The notes under the pieces were generated by a model that was given only the letters and a program-made list of their open reading frames with translations, made no database searches and was not told the origin of the DNA. A stretch of DNA of 64,000 bases, taken from positions 1 through 64,000 of the forward strand of contig CANTFL010000057.1 in the NCBI GenBank assembly GCA_947650285.1. The letters are read 5' to 3'. Source of the DNA: Hyaloperonospora brassicae. Its lineage: Eukaryota > Oomycota > Peronosporomycetes > Peronosporales > Peronosporaceae. Positions 26,181 through 38,400 of the stretch are shown here, in pieces. Positions within the stretch are counted from its first letter, which is position 1; each line of letters opens with the position of its first letter. Position numbers and translations under genes: made by a program.

Positions 26181-26823
26181 TGACGATGAACAAAATTATG
26201 CGACTCCTAAGGGTCAACGAGGTCACGATTGAAGTTCTATTGTCAATTCCAAGCTCAAGTTGGTGCTGTGTACCTCATCATCAGGCGCAGAGACGTACAC
26301 TTCTGTACTTGGAGCAACTTTCTTCAAGAGGCGTTAAAATTATCGCCTACGATTGCTGGATCAGTAAACCGCTCGACCGCTACTGATCCTGACCTTTTTT
26401 TACTGTCAGCGTCATATCCGGGACTTCGTATCAGTATCAGAATCACACCACTGCCCTTCTTGAAAGACGCTCGATCACTTCCCTCAGTACTGCGAGGCAC
26501 TGGGCGTGGAACACTAATCTCGTAGGCTTAGCGCCCTATCTTCTGACACTCGTACTTCTTCAGTAGCTTTTCTTTCGAATATAGATTACGCCAGCTGTCC
26601 ACGTAATCAATATCGACCGGTTCCGGACCTCATATTTACAGTCGTCTCGATGGATAATAAGAACTTGGTATAGTTCAGGTATGTTATGTAGTAAGTGTTC
26701 TTACAATTCTCCACTGATATTGCTCGTTATAGCGTACCTAGATCGAGGCAGAGCAGGTGGCTCATGATGGGACCGTCCGATAGACCAGGGAAAACCACTG
26801 TGATTTTGTGCGTTTACAATCCG

Positions 26824-27242
26824 TGTAACGGGGTGAGCCCTTTACATAAAAATAATCCAGTTTTGATAATATTCAATTTGCATCACCCGAGAAGAGTGAT
26901 GTTGTCGGAATATTACCCCCGAGGGTAATATTCGTGGGTGCTCCACTTCTTGATTGATGTGCCGTGCACATCAACCAAACTAGCCACCAATCGCTGCTAG
27001 ACGCACGCAATGGGTTGTCGACAGAAGACCCACATAGGATATAGTAGTTTATTATAGTTAGATTAAGACGAAAGATGAAATAGCAAGAAACCTAACTATA
27101 TTAAACAACAGTTCTACTTTTCCCTCAAGACAGAGCTTTCGGGTTTTGCTTTGTCTTGGTCGCGCACCCTCACGCCACGTGTACGTGGCGCCGGGCGCAC
27201 GCTACCTTGTGTTGATCCGACACAAGGGCGTGCCCCGTTACA
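26824..27242 (+). repeat. LTR, TGTAAC family, plus orientation
   Basis: Starts TGTAACGGGGTGAGCCC and ends GCGTGCCCCGTTACA (419 bp), with matching 10-bp inverted ends. Internal block order matches the copies at 16496 and 47763. Flanks (atccg / gtcac) do not match, so it is not a clean solo-LTR insertion. A copy in opposite orientation follows 542 bp away. Confidence 0.8.
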
Positions 27243-27784
27243 GTCACTGTGTTCATTTTTACACGAAGCCGTGACTCGCTGCAGCACTCGGTAGGACTTT
27301 CCGCTGCCTTTGTTTGCTAAATGCACTGACTTGAAAGATGATGACGGCCGCGGCCCACTACGAGTCGATTCTTTGCCATCTTTAAGTGCAGTCTGTAAGA
27401 CCAGCGACAAGGTTCTACTACCAATGCAGCTTGCCAGAACGATCGTTATACATCGACGTCAAGTCCATCCGTAACGGCTCGCGAGATCAGTACAATGGCG
27501 TTGGCTCCTTGTAGGGTCGGCCTGTTGATTGTGGCAGTCCAGGGTGACTTCTGTATCCAGTCAACCACAATGATCACCGCTACGCTCACCAACTACTTGG
27601 TTTTACCGCGTCATGCGCCTCTACGCTTTGCATTTGTTCGACGACGCCGGTCTCTTGTCGGACCGTTCTTTGTCGCCAACAAATTTTCTAATGGAAAATC
27701 ATGGAACAACTTGCCGTCGGTGGCTGCGCAGTCAAAAATCGATCAGCTTGAGAGCGAGCAGAGAATTCGTGTACAGAGCTGCAC

Positions 27785-28228
27785 TGTAACGGGGCACGCC
27801 TTGTGTCAATTCAACACAAGGTTGTGTGCACCCGACGTCACGTACACGTGGCGCGAGAAAGCGCAGCGAAGTAGGCAGAACTCGAAAGCTCTGAATAAGG
27901 GAAAAGTAGAACTGTATTCAATATAGTTATGTTTCTTAATAAACCATTTTTGTCTTGAGCTAACTAAATTAAACTACAATCCCCTATGTGGGTTTCTCTC
28001 TCCACCCATTGCGCGCGTCCAGCTGCAATTGGTGGTTAATCTGGTTGATGTACCGTGAACATCAACCATCAGGTGGAGCAACCCATCAAAGAGATATTAC
28101 CCTCGGAGGTAATATTCCTTCAACCTTACTCCTTACCAGTAATGTCAACTGAGCTATTATCTAAATAGACAATGTTCCAAATTGATACAAAAATATCCAT
28201 TTTTATGTCACGGGCTCACCCCGTTACA
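27785..28228 (-). repeat. LTR, TGTAAC family, minus orientation
   Basis: Plus-strand text starts TGTAACGGGGCACGCC and ends GGGCTCACCCCGTTACA (444 bp), the reverse complement of the family pattern. Flanks (tgcac / tcttg) do not match each other or the flanks of the 26824 copy in an obvious way. With the 26824 copy it forms a large inverted repeat. Confidence 0.8.
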
Positions 28229-30102
28229 TCTTGGCTAAAGATCAACGTTCGGGACCCTTCTTTTGCTCGCAATACTGACTTGCGTGGTCAAGTACTGCGA
28301 GTACTAGGCGGAAGCTGCTAGGAGAAGACTCGATGCAGCAGCTTCCTTTAACTAGTCGACTGGCCGCGTATAGGCCACACTATGACTACGATCGTAGAGA
28401 AGCTCGACGCTCTAGAACGACTGGAAAGGCGCTAGCAAACGAGGCAAGTCAGGGATGCTCCCTTGTTCAATGTGTGCGTAGCAGGAACAAACGAAAGCAA
28501 GAGTTGTCCTCACGCAAGCGGTCGCTACTCAGCCGGTCTCTACGCTCAACGAACGAGATCAAGAGGCAGCCCTTGGATTCTTGTGCTGGATACCAAAATA
28601 ACAACGGCGGCTGACACGACGTTGTTGCTTCAACATGAAGTTGGCACAATCGTCGACATTTGCGTCCAGCAACACGCTTCAGCGCACAAGCAATCCCATC
28701 CATGGTATCGATTGCCATGTGTCGGCCATGCAGCGGTCGTTTGCGTCAACAACGCCATCGAGGAAACAGACGAGTGGCTTTCGCTTTCACACAAGTCAAC
28801 TCACCTTGATGCGCTCAAAGCGGGCACTGTTGCTGTAAAAGGCAGCACATCAGCAACTCGCTCGTTGGTGTCGAGTCCATTGTCCACGACGTGGTCCGAT
28901 GGTAGTTTATGGCAGTACCAGTACTTGCAACAGGCTGTTTGACCGCCGCAACTGAGCTCCGGACAAACAAGACACCTCCGTGTTAACATCGCGTGGAAAA
29001 GGAGCTAACATGTCTCGAGCGTAGCTATGAGTGCTTCTCCCCCCGCTGGATAGTGGCTACCAACGCCGAGAAGACGCAGTGCAGCTATACAGAGGCAGCA
29101 ACAGTCACGGGCAACACTTCACACACGTGCCTCGAAAACTGCGTGTGCCCAAGTCAAGTCGAGTCAAGCGGTACGACACGGCACGAGACCTCCCGGTAAA
29201 ACGTCCTTGTGAAAAAAGCTATTTATCTTGGCCTACTGTAACGTTCGACTTGTAAAGAATGGCACGGCATCTTGCTTCGGACCAGCGAAAAACGCGTTTC
29301 TAAGACGAAAGAAATAGATCGACTTGAGGGTCGGCACACGCGCACACCTGTTCCGGTCGACTGGATATTCATTTTTATGCGTCTGCTGCCCACCACCGCA
29401 ACTCGGCCGAGCTGTTGTTCGACGCCGCGTGAAACAGCCGTGGCCACCCACCCACCCAAACTGGCCCTTCGTTCTTCTCTCTTGCGTTTCGCCCACGAGG
29501 CATCCGACCTGATCCACAACCTACAAGTCCCATCGATCTGCCTACACGTCCCATCGATCTGCCTATCTACATTATCCTACCAGCAACTCAGTCGGTCGAG
29601 GCCACAAGTAGCAGCGCGTGCAACTTGAAGCAACGCGGCTCTGCTTGTCTCACCTTGAGCTCCTTGGCCGACATACACGCCCACCTCGCGCGTCGTCCTC
29701 GTCGTCCTCTTTCATCTGCGCGTTTGTATGCGCGCGCGACACCAGGAGACTCGCTCCGTGTCGCGTTGTCACCAAACGAGGGGATGGTGAAGATCCCGTC
29801 TGGATGTCGCGTTTCGCGCCGTCCAGGCGGGCGTTGATCCGTTTCACGGACCCTTTTCTCCTCGCGGACGCCGTGCACCACCGCGCGCACTCTCCGCCGC
29901 AGACGCAGCTGCCCCCGACTCCATGTCCGTCAACGCTGCGCCAGCGATTCCCTCTCCTCAAACCGCTCTCCCTCTCGTGCCGCCCGTCCGCCCGCTGTCT
30001 CTCTCACAAACTCATTCGCACTTGACCACCAACGCCCGCCACCATTGCCGTCCCCACCACCGACGACTCCCTCACGTGCCACACCACAACCCACAGATCC
30101 CA
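28229..30102. other. Upstream region of the sorting nexin gene, no established gene
   Basis: A plus-strand frame of 159 codons (28463-28942) and minus-strand frames such as 28467-28718 (cysteine-rich) have no recognised domain; a transposase remnant is possible. From about 29270 the sequence becomes GC- and pyrimidine-rich and probably holds the promoter and 5' UTR of the sorting nexin gene. A duplicated CCATCGATCTGCCTA lies near 29529 and 29550. Confidence 0.45.
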
Positions 30103-31554
30103 ATGAACACCTCCTCCCCACCGCCCGCGCGCACGAGTCCCAATAGCCCCATCGGCCGCGACGTCGTCACGGTCGGCACCGCCGGCAAAGTCGGCGACGG
30201 CGTCAACGCGTTCTTTGTCTACAAAGTCACGTCGTCGGCCGACGTCGTCGTCGAGCGCCGGTACTCGGACTTTCTGTGGCTCCACCAGCAGCTCGCGACG
30301 CACTGCGCGGGGTACGTGATCCCTCCCCTGCCGGCAAAGGTCGTGGGGCTGTTGCAAGGCCCCGAGTTCCTCGAACACCGCCGCGCGGGCCTCGAGGGCT
30401 TTGTGCAAAAGGTCGTGGCCCACGACGCGCTCTCCCACGCCACGTGCGTGCGCAGCTTCCTCACGTGCTCGAGCGTCGAGCTCTCGGCGCTCAAGAACGC
30501 GTCTTCTGCGCCTGCTGGGGCGGCCTCGACGCTCTCGTCCGTCGTGCAGCGCACGCAGTCGCTGCAGCACTGGTGGGACAAGACGTGCCAGCGCTTCGTG
30601 GAGACTGACCCGCTCGGGCTCTTTCGCGCGCCCGTGGACGGCGACGGCAACGACCGTCCGTCGACTCCTCCCCACCAATCCATCGCCGACAATGGCAGTA
30701 GTAGCAGCAGCAGCAGCCCAGCGGCCACCGCGACGAGTAGCAGCAGTGGAAAGGACGACCGCGAGTTTGCAATTGCGCGCACGTACGTGACAAAGCTGCG
30801 GGCGCAGATGCAGTCGCTCAAGCGCAAAGTGCGCGCCGCGAGTCAGCAGAACCAGTTGGCCGCCGGCGCGCACTGCGACCTCATCGAGTGCCTCCACTTG
30901 GTGGCCGACGCCGACGCCGAACACGCCGAGCTGCCGACGGCGTACTACAGTGCGCTGATCGCTGTGCTCGACACGCGCGCGCGGCAGATGGACGCCGAGC
31001 TGCGGGCGTTCGCCGTCACGGTCGACGACATGGCGCGCTGGGTGAAAGCCGTGCAGAACGCGCTCGACGTGCGGGAAGACCGGCGGTTTGTGTACCAGGC
31101 GCAGCTGGCGGCGCACCGGAAGGCCGTGGCGGGCGACGGCGTCGACTCGCCGTCCGCCACGCGCCTGAGCGAAGCGCTCGTGGCGGCCAAAGACGAGTTC
31201 GAGCGCGTGCACGCGCGCGTGATGCACGAAGTCGCGCGTTTTCGCGGCCAAAAGGCCATTGAGCTCCAGAAACTGTTTCTCGAGTTTGCGCACGTGCAGC
31301 TGCGCAACTCGAGAGAGTTCGAGGCGGTCGTGGCGCAGAGCGCTGTGGAGCTCGCGCACCCGCTGCCGGAGAAGCTGTTGCTGGCCGCGCAGACGCCGGC
31401 GGCGTACCAGTCGCGCAACTCGTTTGGCCTCGACAAGGACGACGTGGCGCAGTCGACGGCCTCGACGCAGTCTCTGTCGGGCAGCAGCAGCGCAGCGACG
31501 ACGGCGGCGGCAAAGCCTCTGGTCGAGCGCTCGCATGTCTACGTGCAGATTTAA
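30103..31554 (+). CDS. Sorting nexin with PX domain and C-terminal BAR-like helices
   Basis: Intronless, 483 residues from the ATG at 30103 (MNTSSPPPARTS). The same frame is open back to an ATG at 29923, which would add 60 Pro/His-rich residues that look like translated UTR; I prefer the later start. The PX domain (about 18-130) shows FFVYKVTS, the phosphoinositide-binding RRYSDFLWLHQQL and the PPLPAK loop. A Ser-rich low-complexity linker follows (about 185-225). The C-terminal half (about 235-450) is charged and helical, matching the length and position of a Vps5-type BAR region as in SNX1/2/5. Such proteins bind PI3P on endosomes and tubulate membrane, often with retromer. The exact subfamily is not certain. 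Codons end mostly in G or C, unlike the surrounding repeats. Confidence 0.88.
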   Translation: MNTSSPPPARTSPNSPIGRDVVTVGTAGKVGDGVNAFFVYKVTSSADVVVERRYSDFLWLHQQLATHCAGYVIPPLPAKVVGLLQGPEFLEHRRAGLEGFVQKVVAHDALSHATCVRSFLTCSSVELSALKNASSAPAGAASTLSSVVQRTQSLQHWWDKTCQRFVETDPLGLFRAPVDGDGNDRPSTPPHQSIADNGSSSSSSSPAATATSSSSGKDDREFAIARTYVTKLRAQMQSLKRKVRAASQQNQLAAGAHCDLIECLHLVADADAEHAELPTAYYSALIAVLDTRARQMDAELRAFAVTVDDMARWVKAVQNALDVREDRRFVYQAQLAAHRKAVAGDGVDSPSATRLSEALVAAKDEFERVHARVMHEVARFRGQKAIELQKLFLEFAHVQLRNSREFEAVVAQSAVELAHPLPEKLLLAAQTPAAYQSRNSFGLDKDDVAQSTASTQSLSGSSSAATTAAAKPLVERSHVYVQI

Positions 31555-31771
31555 AAGGGGCGGCGCGCACGGGACAGGCAGAGAGGAGGAGAGCGAAGGC
31601 GCGCAACGGCTTTGTAAATTGTGCACGTAGTAGCGGTTGCCGGCTCGTTTGCTGCGTTGTATCCCTCTGCTGGGCGGACGGACACGTGTGAATATCGTTT
31701 GCTACTGCGTTCGTTGCGAGAATCGGTGGATGGCGGTGGGAGGCAGAGCTAATGAGTGTGCTCCGCCACCC

Positions 31772-31812
<41 letters not shown>
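31772..31812. repeat. (GTCT)n microsatellite
   Basis: About ten uninterrupted GTCT units roughly 220 bp downstream of the sorting nexin stop codon. Confidence 0.95.
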
Positions 31813-31814
<2 letters not shown>

Positions 31815-31918
31815 ACTTGCTCGTTGTCGGGTCGAGACGTAGCCATTGCTAGACGTCAAATGGTCACCTGACGGCGTGCAGGATGTTGCCTGGCACGACT
31901 TCTTCATTGGTCTTTGAG

Positions 31919-32420
31919 TCAGCACTGCCGGCGGCCCCGTACTCTTCCACGAAGACCGCAGTCACTTTTATTGTGTTTGTTCGGGTGTTTCTTTGCCGGA
32001 AGATGCGCGTCGAATCGCTGCAAACGCTTCATGTTTTTGGCGCTTTTCAGAGTCTCGAGCACAGGCAAACAGTCGATGTCTTTACTGTTGAGGTATCTCG
32101 GGAGCACGTGAATTTGCACACCTGAGAAAGCAGTCAGCGCACGCATATCTCCCCCCTTCTCCAGTCCAGCGACCGAGAAATCGCTTCAACACGCGCAAGC
32201 CCTTCGACAGGCTCAACGGTGTGGGCTGCAGTTTTACAGCCGTGGCACGTTTGCGACGCCGAACAAGTATCGCCGCCAGCGACTTCGATCCAGAGACCGG
32301 TTGTTTGTGCAGCTTGAAGCACGAGACGGGAGACCGTGTGGCGAAAGTGAGACATTCGCGACGTGATCTCGTACCGTCCAGTGGGACGTGTGAGGGCGAG
32401 GGATGGGCGAAAGTCATCAC
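31919..32420 (-). CDS. Possible small spliced gene of unknown function
   Basis: Two minus-strand open stretches face the sorting nexin tail to tail. The lower one (31919 to about 32110) has natural codon use and reads GVQIHVLPRYLNSKDIDCL and then LKSAKNMKRLQRFDAHLP, ending in a basic tail. The upper one (within 32173-32420) reads LSLSKGLRVLKRFL. A GT-AG intron of about 53 bp between them would keep one frame. I recognise no family. A plus-strand frame (31883-32125) covers the same DNA. The call is tentative. Confidence 0.28.
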
Positions 32421-35400
32421 GTCGGGCAGCTGTCGCTCGGCTCATGTTGCACTTCGAACGGCAGAGGTTGCGATCAGCTTAGATGGACGTGTACGAACAT
32501 AAATCAAATGTGGCGGCTGCCTGCTGCAGTTGAACGTGTCCGTCCGCAGCACTTTTATGACCGCGACTTGTCCCCACAATGCGACACCGTGCCACTGTGG
32601 ACCAGCCATAGCGTGCCTGAACTAGGCGCGTGACCAAGAGCCAAATCAGCCTCGAAGGCTCACCCAGTCCCAATGAGAAGAGAAGGGATACCAGCAGAAC
32701 TGCCCGTGACCACCGCTGTCGTCCAGGGGCTACGAGTCATGCAAACGATTTGGTTCCGTCGGACGTATGCTGAAGTAACGTCGGTCGGTCCCGTTCAAAC
32801 GAATGCGCAGGCCCGATATGAAGCACGCAAGCAACGATCATGCCAAATTTGAAGCAAAGTGCTGCAGTGCCTGCTTGTCTTGTATCGTATCCGTAGGTAG
32901 TGAATTGAGCGAAACGTTTTTCAGATCTTTTAATGACCTAAGGGAACGATCGCGATCGTCCACGGAGTGTCTGCGTCAGATCGACCGGGTGGCGGAGTCT
33001 GTGTTGCTGCCTTGTAGTTGCGGCTCGCTTGCATCATTTACATCTGCGCTGCGGCATACAGACTGAACAGTAGAGCCTTCCGATTCTCAGTAAAAGCACT
33101 GCGTACAACCCACATCGGTCAGGTTGAGTAGCGGTGGACACAAGCTCGCAATCTCGGTATCATCGCGCTTTTGAACCCGCACATAGAAACGTGTGTCTAC
33201 AATCGCCGAGTCTGTTCCGCTCCCGTGCTGAACTACGAGGTGGCTCATGTTGATAGCTACGTACATGTGCATACGAGAAACCATGCTACATTGAGCAGCC
33301 GACTGTGAACGAGTGATAGAATGTACCGTAAATCATGCCGCATTTGCTTGGGTTGAGGTGCTTGCCAAAAGGAGATCGAAAAAAGACGCATTACTTTTCT
33401 CCGTTAATGAACGATGGCTTGTGACAGCTTCTTACTGCACGCACATTCTGCGGCCGGACCACAGAAATATATGACGCTGGTTTGACCAACGGTGAACCCG
33501 TAACTGACTGCGGTCAATTTCATGTTGCAGGTGCCGATCCAAATTAGTCTTGACACGGCTGTAGTGATAAGCTCAATATTGAAAGACTCGGAGCTAACCT
33601 CGTGCAATGGAGTGAGCGTTTCAAAGCGTCAAAGAAGTACGTCCCTCTTCGTCTCAAATCAGCCCTTTTTCGACTACAATGGTGTGATTAGTCCAACTTA
33701 TCGTTGAGACCCCAGTGTGGCAGAGTGAGCCTTCTGCATGGGATTCCGACCCAGCGTAATGGCAAAGCATCAGCCTGTTTGAGTCGGTGATTGCACATTT
33801 TGCCCCTTCACGACCAAGAAGAAGGTCATTGGAAAGAAAAGAGGTATCGACGGTACTCCCTGGGAACCTAATACCAACGAGCAAATATACGTTATAAGCG
33901 GACGATCACACTGCATTTTACGACAGTCCTGGTAGCCATAAGGCGATGACCAAAAGGAAAGAAGAGCAAAAAGCAGAATGAAGTACATATAGGTTGAGTG
34001 ATCTAATCCCTGGCAAAATGATACTATCTTATTTATGATTGGGTGCTGATCCACCGACTTCGTTCCTGTGATAAGAGATGCTGTAAACTTGGTGATCGGT
34101 AAATTAATATATCGTTAAGATAACCCTATCATATTTGATATATTTGTGCTCACTTTTTGGCTCAATCCAAATGGACGATGGACTCTGATGCTCGTAATCA
34201 TCAGTAGCTCGAGGATAAACTGTTAATCTAAGTGGAATACGCGTAAAAACAGCGGCGTTGCGTCGAGTTTTGTTATATATATATATCATAAGTGGATAGC
34301 CGGTAGCTCGTGTGCACATGCCGAATGTTGACGACGAGATGGTGGACTGGTAGACCGCGTGAGTGAGTTTGCTACGGATGCCGATTCAGTAATGCGAAAG
34401 TATGCTGCTAAACTCTTGTCCGTGTGAACTTAGTACCGCTACATTACAGAGACATATTCCATGCTGAAGCAATCGGTAATTTGCTGATTAAAGCGTACAT
34501 GTACGCATTCGACTTAGAAAATGGGCGTAGAAATCAGTCGATTGCATGCCATATATGTTAAATTTTATGCCATTACAATTGGGTTAAGAGTGGTAGAGTG
34601 GGTCAACAACGCATCGATGACGCAGAAGTGTTCTCTCACCGCCTAAACCGTAATACGAGTCGCACTACAAATCATGGACATGACTGTATGGTAAACGTAG
34701 ATGATGCTCTTGTCTATGATGCTAACGAAGACAAGACGGATGCAATATTTAGGCCAGCGATCCTCTCCATTTTGAAACCGTAAGTGTATGAAAATGTAGG
34801 TTGGCGAAAGTAGATTTATCTGGCATGCGAATTCTCGACCATCATGGAGACGGACAGAAGTGCATAGTGATACTAGAGCTGTTGTATACTCTGGAGTATT
34901 TGGAATTGTATGTGAGTACTTATGGATGTCTCCGCCCACGTCAGACGACGACATCTTTCAGAACTTTATGAACTCTGCACAGCAAGAACCCTGCGTTTTG
35001 TGAAACCAGCACAATGGCGTTGGCGTCTTACTTCCTCGCTCACAACTTTTTCCGTATTTGGTATGATCGCGGAAGAGTGATTCTTCTATTTCTTAGCGTT
35101 AAACCGCATCATTTATCTGGTCGAGTTGGTCCATTGAACCGCATCTGTCAATGTTTGTGCACGGATTAGTCCCCTATCTACTGTTAGAGAGGCAAGCGAT
35201 CTAAGATTAATAAATATGTTACTCGTCGTATTTTGCCACTTTTTGGTGCAATTGAAGCGCATTGCATAAAAACGAGGTCTTCTTCGGTATCAACAGAGAT
35301 TTTTACCGTCAGATCACATATTAATTTGTACACGGCGCTACTCATTCGTAACGATGCATCCTCGAATTCCAGGCCACATGCTAGAAAATGACAAGCTGAA

Positions 35401-38400
35401 GGGCTTATGCCCATACACATCTAAACAAGGATCAAGTACGATTCAACAAGAAAGCTGCAAAGAAAATGCAACCGAATGTTAAGGATAACAACTACCAAAA
35501 CCTGCGCAAAAAATGGATTTTAGGCTAGACCCCTTTAGGGTTTCGTAGACCAAATTCGCTACAATTATTCACTATAAAGAGCTAATATAATCTAATTATT
35601 TGCAACCTGAGCTCGCTAGCAAAAGTAGTGGGGGAATACTGTGCATTTACTGAAATGGATTTACACATGCTTACTAGCGGCTACAAACAGTCATTTTTGA
35701 TAAGATTTTAAAAATGTAACGTATATTGCTATCTTATCGTTTGCTTATCAGAAAGTAACCTACGGGTTACATCTCACTACGCTCATTTCCTTCTATGATA
35801 TGCAACCTTCACGTGAATGCTTCTGTAGAGAAGGTGTGTCTCTCCACCAAACTTTTATCAAACCAAGCACAAGCTTTCACTTTTTGTTGCTGTCAACGTA
35901 ACTTACACGCCGATCGACGAATGTAGACCGGAGATAACTTCACGCGTGAGCACAGATTCTACAATATTTCTGTCATCGATATTATCATGTGCTTTATTAA
36001 GGAATGCGACATTCCCATCTACACCCCGCATGCTACAGAGTTGACAGCTGTCGTGTGCCTACATACAAGCACAAAAAAATGTTGAGGTCCATCGGGTTTC
36101 AATTCCGCCATTAAATCATCTATGGCAGCATACTGATAAACAGCAGTTCATCGGCGTCGATGTGTGTGGTATAGGCGTGGTGACGCGAACAAGTACAAAT
36201 CCAATGTCTCAGAATAATAAAGATGACTCGGAATATCTTACCAGGACGATTCTATTCGTCTCATCTCTGTGAGCTAATCCACTATTTCAATACATGATAC
36301 AGATATAGAATCGTCCAGATTAAGTTAATTTTAAACCTGTTGATGCTAATACCACCGCTAAATTTCGCGATGGCCACGTCGTGATATTGGCTGGATATTC
36401 GAAGTTGAGTTAAAAAACAAGCGACGAACTCGATCTGCTCAAACATGTTGTAGTGAACGTTCGCGAATAAAATTTCAGGGAAGGTCACAACGCTGAGCCG
36501 TATAAGCGTATAAATTTATGTATGTTCGCATCCACTTACTAAACAGAGTCCATTTATTTCACGATTGAATATAAATAATAATCATAGAATCGCAGTCAAT
36601 TTCCAATATCCTTTTATGAGATGCATTGTTGCATGCCTTTGAAGATCGCGTGTTATAGTATATTTGCGTTTCGTTCCAGAACAATGGTCATGCGAGTCTT
36701 GCTAATCTACGATCTTACACTTGACTCCAAGCGATGGTATGCGTCGGATTGTAGAGCCCCTTTTCTACTAGGCTGAATAGTCGGCCAATTTAAAATTACT
36801 ATTTCAAATTTTCAAATCGCGGTAAGCTGCGTTGGAGTTGATATAGCGTTTCCAGTTCTGCTTTCTACGTAGGAGCATGTCTTCTAACATACATGGAGTT
36901 TCTGCAATTCCTGGATCTAGTCTGTAAAGGAAAAGTACAGCTGGTCGTCTCGAACATCTCTATGACGGTACGAATATCTTTGCTTTTTTTGCTTTCATTA
37001 CATGTCCATTTAGCATCAGAAGCTTCTTTTAGATCTGCAGCATCGAGTTGACAAGCCCTCTATCGACAGTTGGAGAGACGAGCGGTCGCGTTCGTTTGCA
37101 ATTCCGCATAGCTTCTTTCACTACCACGTATAGATTTCGGTCACGATCATTCCAGATACAATTGCTTCAACCGACAGCTTAAAAAATTAGAAATTTCGCG
37201 CTGAAGTATCGGAAGCTGGATCTGCGTATGCTAGGTATTGCCTTATTCCATTAATCGAACCTATTCCTGTATATATCTGGCGTCATGGTACCATTAAAGT
37301 TTGGTTATGTCGATATCACAGTGTTCTAAGTTATGTACCACTTGAGTGCTTGTGGTTGAGAGCAGGATGAATGGTCTGTTACGGACGGCTCCACGATCCA
37401 TTTATGTGTGCTGGAAGCTAAGGCTAACTTATTTCGTCGATAAATTTAAATGTGATACCTTCTTTTGTATAAGGTGTAATACATCCACGCCCCCGTCAAA
37501 ATTGGTAAGTATTCGGTATAGGATCGTAGCAAGACAGATTGGACATAGAATTGTAAAAGATTATATACTATCAGCCTTTAGGTAAGCCCATTACATTATA
37601 TCGACTCCAGTATGGTGAATGTCCGTATAACCTCAGCATATTGGGTCCTTCGTATCAATTTGAAATGCAATATCTAGTTTTTTGGTATTTGGTTATGGTA
37701 TGCCATCAGAATAAAAACAAATCGTCTGATGATTTATGGACACGCTCCATAAGTGGTGCAGACAGTTACATTTCATTTTAAATTAAGTTAAGCTTATATG
37801 AAGAAATCTTTATATATCGACAGCCCAAATATGCAGTATATAACAAGGTCTCTTTTGGCATGCCTCTTATGTGTTCTTATTTCTTTTACTGTCTTGGTAT
37901 CTCGTGTACGTGACCTAATGAGGACATGATCCACACTTAATCAGTGTAGTTAAGCATCTGATGTCTGCAATGAAATCGCGGGTTTGTCATTACATCTGGT
38001 AGCACGTCGTGGTTACAATGACAATGATTACGAATGAAACATCGCCAATGACATTCATTTGATCGTTCGTGGCTCGGTCGTGAGCACCATGTCAATTGCA
38101 TTTAAAAGAGACGAGAAACTTGGTGCGGCCAACGAAAAGATGACATCGCTTTATGACGTATAAATCTGATATAGGAACACGGAGGTCAACATCCAATCTG
38201 ATGAAACAGCAGCATGCTGATGTATTGCTATATGTTTTTGTCGACAATCTTAATGCAGTCGAGTAGAATTTTTCTGAGATTGTATGTCGAGGTCGACAAC
38301 GTAATCGAAGCTCGTATCATCGGGGACGATGAAAAGGACGTGAATCTTTCCATGGTTACTTTGCACAAACGCGCTTGATTAGAACGCTAATGTGGCAAAG

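Larger units (their letters stand above)
21589..26200 (-). mobile_element. Decayed Ty3/gypsy retrotransposon, minus strand
   Basis: From high to low coordinates the minus strand shows protease (25930-26180), reverse transcriptase (24366-25130) and integrase (21589-22110), the gypsy order. The fragments resemble the full-length element at 48190-55780 but from a different, more decayed copy. RNase H, expected between 22.1 and 24.4 kb, is not recognisable, and part of that interval (24150-24305) is homologous to the GATC-dense long repeat instead, so the copy has been invaded. No LTRs could be assigned to it. Confidence 0.65.

Noticed and set aside
28333..28614. RSLR motif in a plus-strand frame, possible RXLR effector
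   Set aside because: No signal peptide precedes it and no EER follows; Arg/Ser-rich low-complexity chance match.
30004..31626. 540-codon minus-strand open frame over the sorting nexin gene
   Set aside because: It mirrors the GC-rich third positions of the sense gene, is Arg/His/Val-rich without any domain, and the sense frame has a clear PX domain.
31772..31812. Regular short repeats considered as an array with spacers
   Set aside because: It is a plain GTCT microsatellite without spacers.
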